Shown here: piece by piece, positions 9,127-17,172 of the stretch | Numbering within the stretch: position 1 is the stretch's first letter | Layout of the letters: each line of letters begins with the position of its first letter | Assembly: GCF_001953875.1 (NCBI RefSeq) | Contig: NZ_MQUR01000008.1 | Span: 1-64,000 of the forward strand | Length of the DNA stretch: 64,000 bases | Source: Streptomyces amritsarensis | GTDB lineage: Bacteria; Actinomycetota; Actinomycetes; Streptomycetales; Streptomycetaceae | Reading direction: 5' to 3' | Notes under the pieces: generated by a model | Told to the model about the DNA's origin: nothing | The model's database searches: none | Seen by the model: the letters and a program-made list of their open reading frames with translations, nothing else | Position numbers and translations under genes: made by a program

Positions 9127-9157
9127 GAGGGCCCCCTGCGGTGTGCAGGGGGCCCTC
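9127..9157. terminator. Strong bidirectional hairpin between hflX and the peptidase gene
   Basis: A perfect 13-bp stem, GAGGGCCCCCTGC at 9127-9139 and its complement at 9145-9157, with a 5-nt loop and no U-run. It sits between two convergent genes and can terminate both. This is typical of high-GC actinobacterial terminators. Confidence 0.75.
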
Positions 9158-9200
9158 GGTCGTTCGCTCCCGCTTCAGGGCCGGGGCCCCGGAGCGCGGG

Positions 9201-10370
9201 CTACTTGAACTTGGCGCTGACCGCGTCGAAGATGCCCTTCGCCTCCGGTCCCAGCCGCGGTCCGGCGAGCCAGCCGGCCTTGGCCGGGCCGATCGAGGTG
9301 TTCGACACCAGCGCGGGCTTGCCGTTGGAGCCCAGCGCGACCCAGCCGCCGCCGGAGGCGCCCCCGGTCATGGTGCAGCCGATGCGGTACATCACCGGCT
9401 CGTTCGCCTTCAGGGTCAGCCGTCCCGGCCGGTCCGTGCACTGGAAGGCCTTCTGGCCGTCGAACGGGGCCGCCGCCGGGTAACCCGTCGCCGTGAGGCT
9501 CGCGACCTTCGGCACGGCGGGCGCGGCGAACTCCACCGGAAGCGCCGAGCCGACCGTCTCCTCCAGGGACTTGCCGCTGCCCTTCTCCGGCGTCACGTGC
9601 AGCACCGCGAAGTCGTACGGGGCACCCGCGCCGCCGGTGGGACCGCCGGTCGCGATCCACTGGTCGGAGGTCTGGGCCCAGTCGCTCCACCACACGCCGT
9701 ACGGAGCCACCTGCTCGCGCGGCGCGCCCTTGAGCTGCGCCGACGGCTTGCCCGCGTTGTTGTAGGAGGGGACGAAGGCGATGTTGCGGTACCAGCCGCC
9801 CGCCTTGCCCGCGTGCACGCAGTGACCCGCGGTCCAGACCAGGTTCGACTTGCCGGGGTGCGCGGGGTCCTTGACCACGGTGGCCGAGCAGACCATCGAA
9901 CCCTCGGGGCCGTCGAAGAAGACCTTGCCCGACTCCGGAATGCTCCCGTGGTAGGGCGCGTTGGCCGGCTTCGCCGCCACCGGCGCCGGGGTCGGGTCGG
10001 TGACGCCCTGGTCCTTGCCCGCGTCCGGGTCGACCGCCGGGCGCTGCGGCTGCTCGGCGTCGCGCATGCGGTCCGGGTCCCACAGGTCCTCGATGATCGG
10101 GTTGATGTAGTCGCCCGCCTCGCGGAGCCAGTCCTCCTGCTTCCAGTTCTTCCACTCACCCCCCTTCCACTTCTCCACGTCGATGCCGCGTTCCTTGAGC
10201 TTCTCCTTGAGCTGGTCCGGGATCTTGATCCCGTCCGTGTTCGGCAGGCTCGCCGCCACGGTCGGCTTGGCGTCGCCGCCGGCCTCCCCGTCGCCGGGGC
10301 CGCAGGCGGCGGCGGTCAGCACGAGGGCGGCCGCGCACAGCGTCGCGGTGACCGGTCGGTTCGGTCGCAT
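9201..10370 (-). CDS. Trypsin-like serine peptidase, lipoprotein
   Basis: A 389-residue exported protein. The N-terminus has a basic start, a hydrophobic core and the lipobox-like LTAAAC with Cys near residue 23, so it is probably a lipoprotein on the outer face of the membrane. After a linker of about 110 residues rich in Lys, Glu and Trp comes a chymotrypsin-fold domain: catalytic His in WTAGHCVHAG, Asp in YDFAVLHV and Ser in GGASGGGWV. The start has AGGGGGA upstream. It faces hflX and is divergent from the siderophore operon. The natural substrate is unknown. Confidence 0.8.
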   Translation of the reverse strand: MRPNRPVTATLCAAALVLTAAACGPGDGEAGGDAKPTVAASLPNTDGIKIPDQLKEKLKERGIDVEKWKGGEWKNWKQEDWLREAGDYINPIIEDLWDPDRMRDAEQPQRPAVDPDAGKDQGVTDPTPAPVAAKPANAPYHGSIPESGKVFFDGPEGSMVCSATVVKDPAHPGKSNLVWTAGHCVHAGKAGGWYRNIAFVPSYNNAGKPSAQLKGAPREQVAPYGVWWSDWAQTSDQWIATGGPTGGAGAPYDFAVLHVTPEKGSGKSLEETVGSALPVEFAAPAVPKVASLTATGYPAAAPFDGQKAFQCTDRPGRLTLKANEPVMYRIGCTMTGGASGGGWVALGSNGKPALVSNTSIGPAKAGWLAGPRLGPEAKGIFDAVSAKFK

Positions 10371-10475
10371 GTCGTTCGTCCCCCTGGAGGTTCGAGGCGT
10401 GGAGTGGAGCCCCCCACTATGCCGCTGCCGCCTTGGACGACGCAGCCCGGGTCAGCGGTTCCTTTTGCTCACTTC

Positions 10476-10481
10476 TTGACA
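10476..10481 (+). promoter_or_regulatory. Possible -35 box before the siderophore operon
   Basis: TTGACA occurs 124 nt before the preferred start of the aminotransferase gene. No good -10 hexamer follows at 17-19 bp. The region at about 10483-10506 has an imperfect inverted repeat (GGATCA ... TGATCC) that could be an operator. No classical iron box (TTAGGTTAGGCTCACCTAA-like) is visible between 10371 and 10604. Confidence 0.3.
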
Positions 10482-10604
10482 AGGATCATGGGCCCACCCG
10501 TGATCCGCCGCCGTCACCGTCGTTGGTACGTACGGGGGATGGGGGGAGCGTTGGTGTTCGAAGGGCAATCCGTCAGTGCAGTCAGTGCGGGAGGAGCGAC
10601 GTTC

Positions 10605-11987
10605 GTGGGTTTCACGGAGCCGGCCGGGGCGCCGGCCGCGACGCAGCCCCCACCGCAGGCGAAGCCCCAAGTACCGCCGCAGGGCAGCCGCACAGCAGGC
10701 CATGACGGCATCCTGCGCAGGCAGGCGCAGCGGGAGTCCGCCGCCCGGACCTACGCCCGCTCCCTGCCCATCGTCCCGGTGCGGGCCCGCGGGCTGACCA
10801 TCGAGGGCGCCGACGGCCGCCGTTACCTCGACTGCCTCTCCGGTGCCGGCACCCTCGCGCTCGGACACAACCACCCGGTGGTGCTGGAAGCCGTCCGCGG
10901 CGTCCTGGACTCGGGTGCCCCGCTCCACGTGCTGGACCTCGCGACACCGGTCAAGGACGCCTTCACCACGGAGCTGTTCGCCAACCTGCCACCGGCGCTG
11001 GCCGCCGACGCGCGGATCCAGTTCTGCGGGCCCGCCGGCACGGACGCCGTGGAAGCCGCCCTCAAACTGGTCCGCACCGCGACGGGTCGCTCCGGCCTGC
11101 TCGCCTTCACCGGGGCCTACCACGGCATGACCGCCGGCGCCCTGGACGCCTCGGGGGGTGCTTCCGAGGTCCGGGTGACCCGGCTTCCCTACCCCCAGGA
11201 CTTCCGCTGCCCGTTCGGCGTCGGGGGCGCCGAGGGTGCCGAACTCGCCGCCCGCTGGACGGAGAACCTCCTCGACGACCCCAAGGGCGGAGTCCCCCTG
11301 CCCGCAGGCCTGATCGTCGAACCGGTCCAGGGCGAGGGCGGGGTCAACCCCGCCCCGGACGGCTGGCTGCGGCGCATGCGCGAGATCACCGCGTCCAGAG
11401 GGATCCCCCTCATCGCCGACGAGGTCCAGACGGGAGTCGGCCGGACCGGAGCCTTCTGGGGCGTCGACCACGCCGGGGTGGTCCCCGACGTGATGGTCCT
11501 GTCCAAGGCGATCGGCGGCAGCCTGCCCCTCGCCGTGATCGTGTACCGGTCCGGCCTGGACGTGTGGACGCCCGGAGCCCACGCCGGCACCTTCCGAGGC
11601 AACCAGCTCGCCATGGCCGCCGGTACCGCCACGCTCGCCTTCGTCCGCGAGAACCGGCTCGCGGAACGCGCCGCCGTCCTCGGCGATCGGATGCTGGCCG
11701 CCCTGCGCGGCCTGGCCTCCGGCCACCCCTGCATCGGGGACGTGCGGGGCCGCGGCCTCATGATCGGCCTCGAACTCGTCGACCCCGACACCGGGGCCGC
11801 CGCGTCGGCCCTCGCCGCGGCCGTCCGCCAAGGGTGCCTGGAACGCGGTCTCATCGTCGAACTCGGCGGCCGCCACGGCGCCGTGGTCCGCCTGCTCCCA
11901 CCGCTGACCCTGACCGACGAGCAGGCCTCGGCAGTCCTCGACCGCCTGGCCGACGCCATCGCGGCCGCCGCCCGCCGGACCCGCTGA
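10605..11987 (+). CDS. Class III PLP aminotransferase of a siderophore operon (diaminobutyrate aminotransferase-like)
   Basis: A 460-residue fold-type I aminotransferase resembling diaminobutyrate--2-oxoglutarate transaminases such as RhbA, which form 2,4-diaminobutyrate from aspartate semialdehyde. GNHP-like ALGHNHP, the PLP-binding IADEVQTGVGRTG and the catalytic lysine in VLSKAIGGSLPL are present, and EPVQGEGGVNP is typical of class III. I prefer the GTG at 10605, which has GGAGGAG 8 nt upstream. A GTG at 10554 with GGGGGAG is nearly as good and would add 17 residues. It is the first gene of a four-gene operon; the next start is 21 bp after its stop. Confidence 0.85.
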   Translation: MGFTEPAGAPAATQPPPQAKPQVPPQGSRTAGHDGILRRQAQRESAARTYARSLPIVPVRARGLTIEGADGRRYLDCLSGAGTLALGHNHPVVLEAVRGVLDSGAPLHVLDLATPVKDAFTTELFANLPPALAADARIQFCGPAGTDAVEAALKLVRTATGRSGLLAFTGAYHGMTAGALDASGGASEVRVTRLPYPQDFRCPFGVGGAEGAELAARWTENLLDDPKGGVPLPAGLIVEPVQGEGGVNPAPDGWLRRMREITASRGIPLIADEVQTGVGRTGAFWGVDHAGVVPDVMVLSKAIGGSLPLAVIVYRSGLDVWTPGAHAGTFRGNQLAMAAGTATLAFVRENRLAERAAVLGDRMLAALRGLASGHPCIGDVRGRGLMIGLELVDPDTGAAASALAAAVRQGCLERGLIVELGGRHGAVVRLLPPLTLTDEQASAVLDRLADAIAAAARRTR

Positions 11988-12008
11988 CCCGCACCCCGAG
12001 GACACGCG

Positions 12009-14423
12009 ATGCCAGACCCGCACCAGTCCACCCCGACGACCCCCGTCACCCCGACCGCACCCCTGCGACCCACCTCCCTTCCGGACACGCCTGCTTCCGC
12101 CACATCCCTGCCCGCAACCGCCGATGAAGGGGCGGCCCACCCGCAGCCACTGCCCGACCCGGCCCGCACGGCGCCGCCGCGCCCAGAGCCCGAACCGGCC
12201 GCCCCGCTACGGCCGTCGCCGGTGCCGGAGCCCGCACCCCCGACGGCCGTCGGCCCCGCACCGGAACCTGCCCCGTCACAGCGGCCCCCCACGCCCGCAC
12301 CCGCCACCGGCGCGCCGGCCCCGAGCGCGCCGACCTCGCCTGCCGGCTCCACCCCCCGCAGCGCGGAGCAACCGCAGGCCGCCGACCCGGCGCCGGGCGA
12401 GGCCGATCGGCAAGCCTCCCCGGCCGATTCGCAGCACTGCCCCCCGACCGAACCACAGGCCTTCCCGACCGAACCTGCCCCCGGGCGCCACTTCGCCGCC
12501 GGCGCCCACCCCGACGGGAGCACCGCCGGGCACCCGCTGCCCCCGCAGGCCACCTCAGGCGGCACGTCCCCGCAGCCCGCCGCAGCCGCCATCGGGGCGA
12601 CCGCCACCGTGCCCCGACAGAAAGACGGCACGCCCGGAGCCCGCACCGGCCTGCCTGGCTTCATCCGACCGCAGCCGACCGCCGGACCCGACCCGCTGGA
12701 CCACCCCGACCCGGCCGTCGCCGCCGAGGCCGCGGCGGTCGAGAACCTGCTCCGATGCTGGGTCCGTGAAACCGGACTCCACCGCCCCGACGGCCCCACC
12801 GGCAGCCCCCTGCGCATCCCCCTTCCCGCATCCGGCACCGCCGTGCTGGTCGCTGTCCGCCACTGGTCCCACGCCGGCTGGCACCGCTTCGGCCCGGCCC
12901 GCCTCGAAGGCACCCCCGCCACCGCGCCGTGCCTGGACGCCGTCACCCTCGCCGCGCTCATCGCCCGCGAGGGCGCGAGCGACGGCCGCGGCAGCGCCGA
13001 CCTCGTCGGCCGGGTCGCCGACTCGGTACGCCGTACCACCGAGTTCATCGCCGACCGGCGTGAGCGCCCCACCGCCCCGGCCCCCGCCTGCGCGGACCGC
13101 TTCCTCACCGCCGAACAGTCACTCCTCCTCGGCCACCCCCTCCAGCCCGACCCGAAGAGCCGCGAAGGACTCTCAGAGACCGAGGCCCGCCGCTACTCAC
13201 CCGAACTCCACGGCTCCTTCCCCCTGCACTGGTTCGCGGTCGCCCCCTCCGTGCTCGCCACCGAATCAGCCTGGACCGAGCGCGGCCGCCCCGTCTCCGC
13301 CCACCAACTCCTCGGCCGGCTCGCCCCCCGACTTCCCCTGCCCAACGGCACCACCCCCCTTCCCCTGCACCCCTGGCAGGCCCGCGACCTCCTCCAGCGG
13401 CCCTCCGTCACAGCCCTGCGCGAGGCGGGACTCCTGCACGACCTGGGCCCACACGGCGAGGCCTGGTACCCGACCTCCTCCGTCCGCACCGTCCACCGGC
13501 CAGACGCCCCCGCGATGCTCAAGCTCTCCCTGGGCCTGCGCATCACCAACTCCCGCCGTGAGAACCTCCGCAAGGAACTCCACCGAGGCGTCGAGGTCCA
13601 CCGACTGCTCCGCACCGGCCTCACCGAGGAGTGGCAGGCGGCCCACCCCGGCTTCGACATCGTCCGCGACCCTGCCTGGGTGGCCGTGGACGCCCCGGAC
13701 GGCACCCCCGTCCCCGGCCTCGACGCCCTGCTCCGTCACAACCCCTTCCGCTCGGGCGACGACGCCGTCTGCATCGCCGCGCTCACCTCTCCCCGCCCGT
13801 GGCCCGGCCGGACCACCATGAGCTCCCGCCTCGCCGAGATCGTCTCCGGCATCGCCTCCGCCACCGGCCACACCACCTCGGCCGTCGCCACCGAGTGGTT
13901 CCTGCGCTACCTCGACCACGTCGTCCTGCCGGTCCTCGCCTTCGACGCCCTCGCGGGCATCGCCCTCGAAGCGCACCAGCAGAACACCCTGGTCCTCCTC
14001 GACCCGGTCGGGTGGCCGACAGGCGGCCGATACCGCGACAACCAGGGCTACTACTTCCGCGAATCCCGCCGCGCCGAACTGGAGCGACGGCTCCCCGGAA
14101 TCGGCGGCCGCAGCGACACCTTCGTCTCCGACGCCGTCACCGACGAACGCTTCGCCTACTACCTCGGCATCAACAACGTGTTCGGCCTGATCGGCGCCTT
14201 CGGGTCGCAACGCCTCGCCGACGAACGCGTCCTCCTCGCTGCCTTCCGCCGCTTCCTGGCCAAGGCCGCGGGCCTCGGCCCGCTCCCCACCCGGCTGCTC
14301 GACTCGCCCACCCTGCGCTGCAAGGCGAACCTGCTCACCCGCCTGGGCGGCCTCGACGAGCTCGTCGGCCCCGTCGACACCCAGTCCGTCTACGTCACCA
14401 TCACCAACCCCCTTCACGATTGA
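12009..14423 (+). CDS. NIS siderophore synthetase (IucA/IucC family) with a long Pro-rich N-terminal extension
   Basis: An 804-residue protein. The last 570 residues or so are an IucA/IucC synthetase, which condenses a carboxylate such as citrate with an amine or alcohol through an adenylate. Typical motifs are LPLHPWQARDLL, LKLSLGLRITNSRREN, ALEAHQQNTLVL and GRYRDNQGYYF, followed by a FhuF-like C-terminal part. The first 220 residues or so are almost wholly Pro, Ala, Thr and Ser, which is unusual for the family (normally about 580-620 aa). The ATG at 12009 has a GAGGAC site and lies 21 bp after the previous stop. A GTG at 12609 would give a normal-length protein, so the extension needs proof. 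Confidence 0.82.
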   Translation: MPDPHQSTPTTPVTPTAPLRPTSLPDTPASATSLPATADEGAAHPQPLPDPARTAPPRPEPEPAAPLRPSPVPEPAPPTAVGPAPEPAPSQRPPTPAPATGAPAPSAPTSPAGSTPRSAEQPQAADPAPGEADRQASPADSQHCPPTEPQAFPTEPAPGRHFAAGAHPDGSTAGHPLPPQATSGGTSPQPAAAAIGATATVPRQKDGTPGARTGLPGFIRPQPTAGPDPLDHPDPAVAAEAAAVENLLRCWVRETGLHRPDGPTGSPLRIPLPASGTAVLVAVRHWSHAGWHRFGPARLEGTPATAPCLDAVTLAALIAREGASDGRGSADLVGRVADSVRRTTEFIADRRERPTAPAPACADRFLTAEQSLLLGHPLQPDPKSREGLSETEARRYSPELHGSFPLHWFAVAPSVLATESAWTERGRPVSAHQLLGRLAPRLPLPNGTTPLPLHPWQARDLLQRPSVTALREAGLLHDLGPHGEAWYPTSSVRTVHRPDAPAMLKLSLGLRITNSRRENLRKELHRGVEVHRLLRTGLTEEWQAAHPGFDIVRDPAWVAVDAPDGTPVPGLDALLRHNPFRSGDDAVCIAALTSPRPWPGRTTMSSRLAEIVSGIASATGHTTSAVATEWFLRYLDHVVLPVLAFDALAGIALEAHQQNTLVLLDPVGWPTGGRYRDNQGYYFRESRRAELERRLPGIGGRSDTFVSDAVTDERFAYYLGINNVFGLIGAFGSQRLADERVLLAAFRRFLAKAAGLGPLPTRLLDSPTLRCKANLLTRLGGLDELVGPVDTQSVYVTITNPLHD

Positions 14424-14456
14424 CGCGTCGGCGCCCGACGCGGAGGAGAGCCCCCG

Positions 14457-15164
14457 ATGCGCCTCACGGACACCGCCGCCGATTACGCCGGAAGCGGTCT
14501 GGACGCCCCTGACGCCGTATACGCCCTCGGCGCCGTCCGGCACACCGCCACACCCCGCCTCAACGCCGACGTGCTGCCCCTGCTCGCCGAGGCCGACCTG
14601 CTGGATTCACCGGCCACCTGGGGCAGCGCGACCACCCGGGCCGGAGCCTTCCGCCTCGAACCCGTACGGCCGGGCCGAGACCTGGAACTCCTCACCGGCT
14701 GGATGAACGACCCCGAGGTGGCCGCCTACTGGGAGCTCGCCGGCCCCGCCGCCGTCACCGCGGCCCACCTGCGGTCCCAGCTCGACGGCGACGGCCGCAG
14801 CATCCCCTGCCTCGGCCTCCTCGACGGCACACCGATGAGCTACTGGGAGATCTACCGGGCCGACCTCGACCCGCTCTCCCGCCACTATCCGGCGCGCCCC
14901 CACGACACGGGTATCCACCTGCTCATCGGAGACGGCACGAACCGCGGCCGCGGGCTGGGCACGGCCCTGCTCCGCGCCGTCGCCGACCTCGTCCTCGGCA
15001 ACCGCCCCCGCTGCACACGCGTCATCGCGGAACCGGACATCCGCAACACCCCCTCCGTATCGGCCTTCCTCAACTCAGGCTTCCGCTGCCAGGCGGAAAT
15101 CGACCTCCCCGAGAAGCGCGCCGCCCTGATGGTCCGGGAGCGGGCGCTGCGCAATCTCCTGTGA
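14457..15164 (+). CDS. GNAT acyltransferase of siderophore biosynthesis (IucB/RhbD-like)
   Basis: A 235-residue acetyltransferase-like protein of the IucB/AlcB/RhbD group, which acylate an N-hydroxylated or free amine before NIS condensation. Diagnostic stretches are GWMNDPEVAAYWEL, MSYWEIYRADLDPLSRHY and HDTGIHLLIGD, then the CoA-binding NRGRGLGTALLRA and AEPDIRNTPSVSAF. The first 60 residues or so are a poorly conserved extension. A CGGAGGAGAG site precedes the ATG. It lies 33 bp after the first NIS synthetase gene, and no lysine or diamine monooxygenase accompanies it. The true acyl donor and acceptor cannot be read from sequence. Confidence 0.82.
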   Translation: MRLTDTAADYAGSGLDAPDAVYALGAVRHTATPRLNADVLPLLAEADLLDSPATWGSATTRAGAFRLEPVRPGRDLELLTGWMNDPEVAAYWELAGPAAVTAAHLRSQLDGDGRSIPCLGLLDGTPMSYWEIYRADLDPLSRHYPARPHDTGIHLLIGDGTNRGRGLGTALLRAVADLVLGNRPRCTRVIAEPDIRNTPSVSAFLNSGFRCQAEIDLPEKRAALMVRERALRNLL

Positions 15165-15261
15165 TCGCCGCCCCGCACGTCCCGACCGCCGTCGTCGCTC
15201 GCACCTCTCCCTTCGAAAACTCTGCGTCGCGCAGCAAAGTTCCCGATCTTCGAGGAGTATC

Positions 15262-17118
15262 GTGCCGAACTTCCCAGCAGCCCCCGACCCGGCGGAGCCG
15301 GTCCTGCCGCCGTCGCCCCAGCACCCCTGCACGCCGCCCGAACTCACGCTCCCGACCTGGGATACCGCCGCGCGCCGGCTCCTCGCCAAGATGCTCGCCG
15401 AATTCGCCTACGAGGAGATCATCCGCCCCGTCCCCGCCCCGGCCGCCGCCGGCGACGCCTGGACCCTGACCCTCGACGACGGCAGCAGCCTCGGCTTCCG
15501 GGCCCGCCGCCGCTCGTACGGCAGCTGGCATGTCACACCGGACACCATCACCCTCACACCGCCCGCTCCCGCACCGCCCGCCCCGGCCTCCTTCGGGGAC
15601 CCGTACGCCTTCCTCGTCCGCGCCCGCAGCCTCCTCGGGCTCGACGGAGCCACCCTCGGGCACCTCGTCCGCGAGCTCAGCGCCACCCTCGCCGCCGACG
15701 CGCGGATCGACCACACCGCCCTCACCGCGGACGTCCTCGCCGATCTCGACTACGCGGCCCTCGAAGGCCACCAGACCGGCCACCCCTGGCTCGTCCTCAA
15801 CAAGGGCCGCATCGGACTGTCCTCCTCCGACACGGCAGCCTGGGCCCCCGAGGCCCGCAACCGCCAGCGCCTGCCCTGGCTCGCCGCCCACACCTCGCTC
15901 GCCGTATACCGCGGCACCGCCGGCCTGGAGGACCCCGCCCGCCTCTACTCCGCCGAGCTCGACCCCGTCACCCGAGCGGCCTTCGACCAGACCCTCCGCG
16001 ACCGCGGCCTCGACCCGCTGCGCTACCTCTACTTCCCCGTGCACCCCTGGCAGTGGGACGAGGTCGTCGTCCCCCTCTTCGCCCCGGCACTCGCCTCCGG
16101 CGACCTCGTCCCCCTCCCCGCCGACCCGGACGTCCGCCTGCCCCAGCAGTCGATCCGCACCTTCCTCAACCTCAGCCGTCCCGACCGCCACAGCGTCAAG
16201 CTCCCGCTCTCCGTCTTCAACACCATGGTCTGGCGCGGACTGCCCTCCGACCTCGCCCTCGCGGCCCCCGCCGTCACCGCCTGGATCCACTCCCTCCGCG
16301 ACGCGGACCCCTTCCTGCGGGACGAATGCCAGGTGATCCTGCTCGGCGAGGTCGCCTCCGTCACCGTGCGCCACCCCGTGTACGACCGGCTCCCCGAGGT
16401 CCCGTACCAGTACAAGGAGCTCCTCGGCGCGATCTGGCGTGAGCCCCTCACCGGCCTCCTCGCGGCGGGGGAGCGCGCCCGTACGCTCGCCGCGCTGCTC
16501 CACACAGACCCCCGCGGCCGGTCCTTCACCGCCGAGCTCGTCGCCCGCTCCGGCCTGACCCCCACCGCCTGGCTGACGCGGCTCTTCGCCGCGGTCCTGC
16601 CCCCGCTGCTCCACTTCCTCTACCGCTATGGCACCGTCTTCTCCCCGCACGGCGAGAACGCCGTCGTGATCTTCGACGAACACGACGTCCCGGTCCGGCT
16701 GGCGATCAAGGACTTCGTCGACGACGTCAACATCAGCGACGAGCCGCTGCCCGAGCTGGCCTGCGTACCCGACGAGGTCCGGGCCGTCCTGCTCACCGAG
16801 CCCGCTGACTTCCTGCCGCAGTTCATCCATTCAGGCCTGTTCATCGGAGTCTTCCGCTACCTGGCGGCCCTGTGCGAGGACCGCCTCGGCGTCCCCGAGG
16901 GCGATTTCTGGTCGCTCGCACGGGCCGAGATCTTGCGGCACCAGGCCCGCTTCCCCGAGCTCAAGGACCGTTACGAGCTCTTCGACCTGCTCGGCGAACG
17001 CATCGCGAGGCTGTGTCTGAACAGGAACCGGTTGTACGAGGACGGCTACCGCGACCGCCCCGACCGCCCGCACGCCGTGCAGTACGGCACCGTGCCCAAC
17101 CCCCTCCACCGGCCATGA
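15262..17118 (+). CDS. NIS siderophore synthetase (IucA/IucC family), second copy
   Basis: A 618-residue synthetase of normal family length from a GTG with GAGGAG upstream. Motifs in order: EGHQTGHPW, FPVHPWQWDEVV, QQSIRTFLNLS, KLPLSVFNTMVWRGL, and the C-terminal FHP-type segment YGTVFSPHGENAVVIFDEHD with VRLAIKDFVDDVN. The EGHQTGHPW and KLPLSV motifs place it with the RhbF/IucC-like members that complete the siderophore. A 97-bp gap separates it from the acyltransferase gene, so it may have its own promoter as well as read-through. Two synthetases suggest a citrate acylated twice. Confidence 0.88.
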   Translation: MPNFPAAPDPAEPVLPPSPQHPCTPPELTLPTWDTAARRLLAKMLAEFAYEEIIRPVPAPAAAGDAWTLTLDDGSSLGFRARRRSYGSWHVTPDTITLTPPAPAPPAPASFGDPYAFLVRARSLLGLDGATLGHLVRELSATLAADARIDHTALTADVLADLDYAALEGHQTGHPWLVLNKGRIGLSSSDTAAWAPEARNRQRLPWLAAHTSLAVYRGTAGLEDPARLYSAELDPVTRAAFDQTLRDRGLDPLRYLYFPVHPWQWDEVVVPLFAPALASGDLVPLPADPDVRLPQQSIRTFLNLSRPDRHSVKLPLSVFNTMVWRGLPSDLALAAPAVTAWIHSLRDADPFLRDECQVILLGEVASVTVRHPVYDRLPEVPYQYKELLGAIWREPLTGLLAAGERARTLAALLHTDPRGRSFTAELVARSGLTPTAWLTRLFAAVLPPLLHFLYRYGTVFSPHGENAVVIFDEHDVPVRLAIKDFVDDVNISDEPLPELACVPDEVRAVLLTEPADFLPQFIHSGLFIGVFRYLAALCEDRLGVPEGDFWSLARAEILRHQARFPELKDRYELFDLLGERIARLCLNRNRLYEDGYRDRPDRPHAVQYGTVPNPLHRP

Positions 17119-17156
17119 ATCCCCGTCGGTGTGCACCCCCTGTCAGCGAGGCCCCG

Positions 17157-17162
17157 TAGGGT
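17157..17162 (+). promoter_or_regulatory. Possible -10 element of the DinG-like helicase gene
   Basis: TAGGGT lies 10 nt before the ATG at 17173. There is no Shine-Dalgarno sequence, so a leaderless or very short leader is likely. No -35 is visible. Confidence 0.35.
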
Positions 17163-17172
17163 TGGCAGTGCT

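Noticed and set aside
9141..10553. N-terminal extension of the siderophore aminotransferase by about 470 residues
   Set aside because: That part is the antisense of the trypsin-like lipoprotein, whose motifs and ribosome site are clear. The aminotransferase family starts much later.
10371..10604. Iron box (DmdR/IdeR site) for the siderophore operon
   Set aside because: No 19-bp TTAGG-type palindrome was found here or in the 15165-15261 gap. Absence by eye is not proof, so no feature is given.
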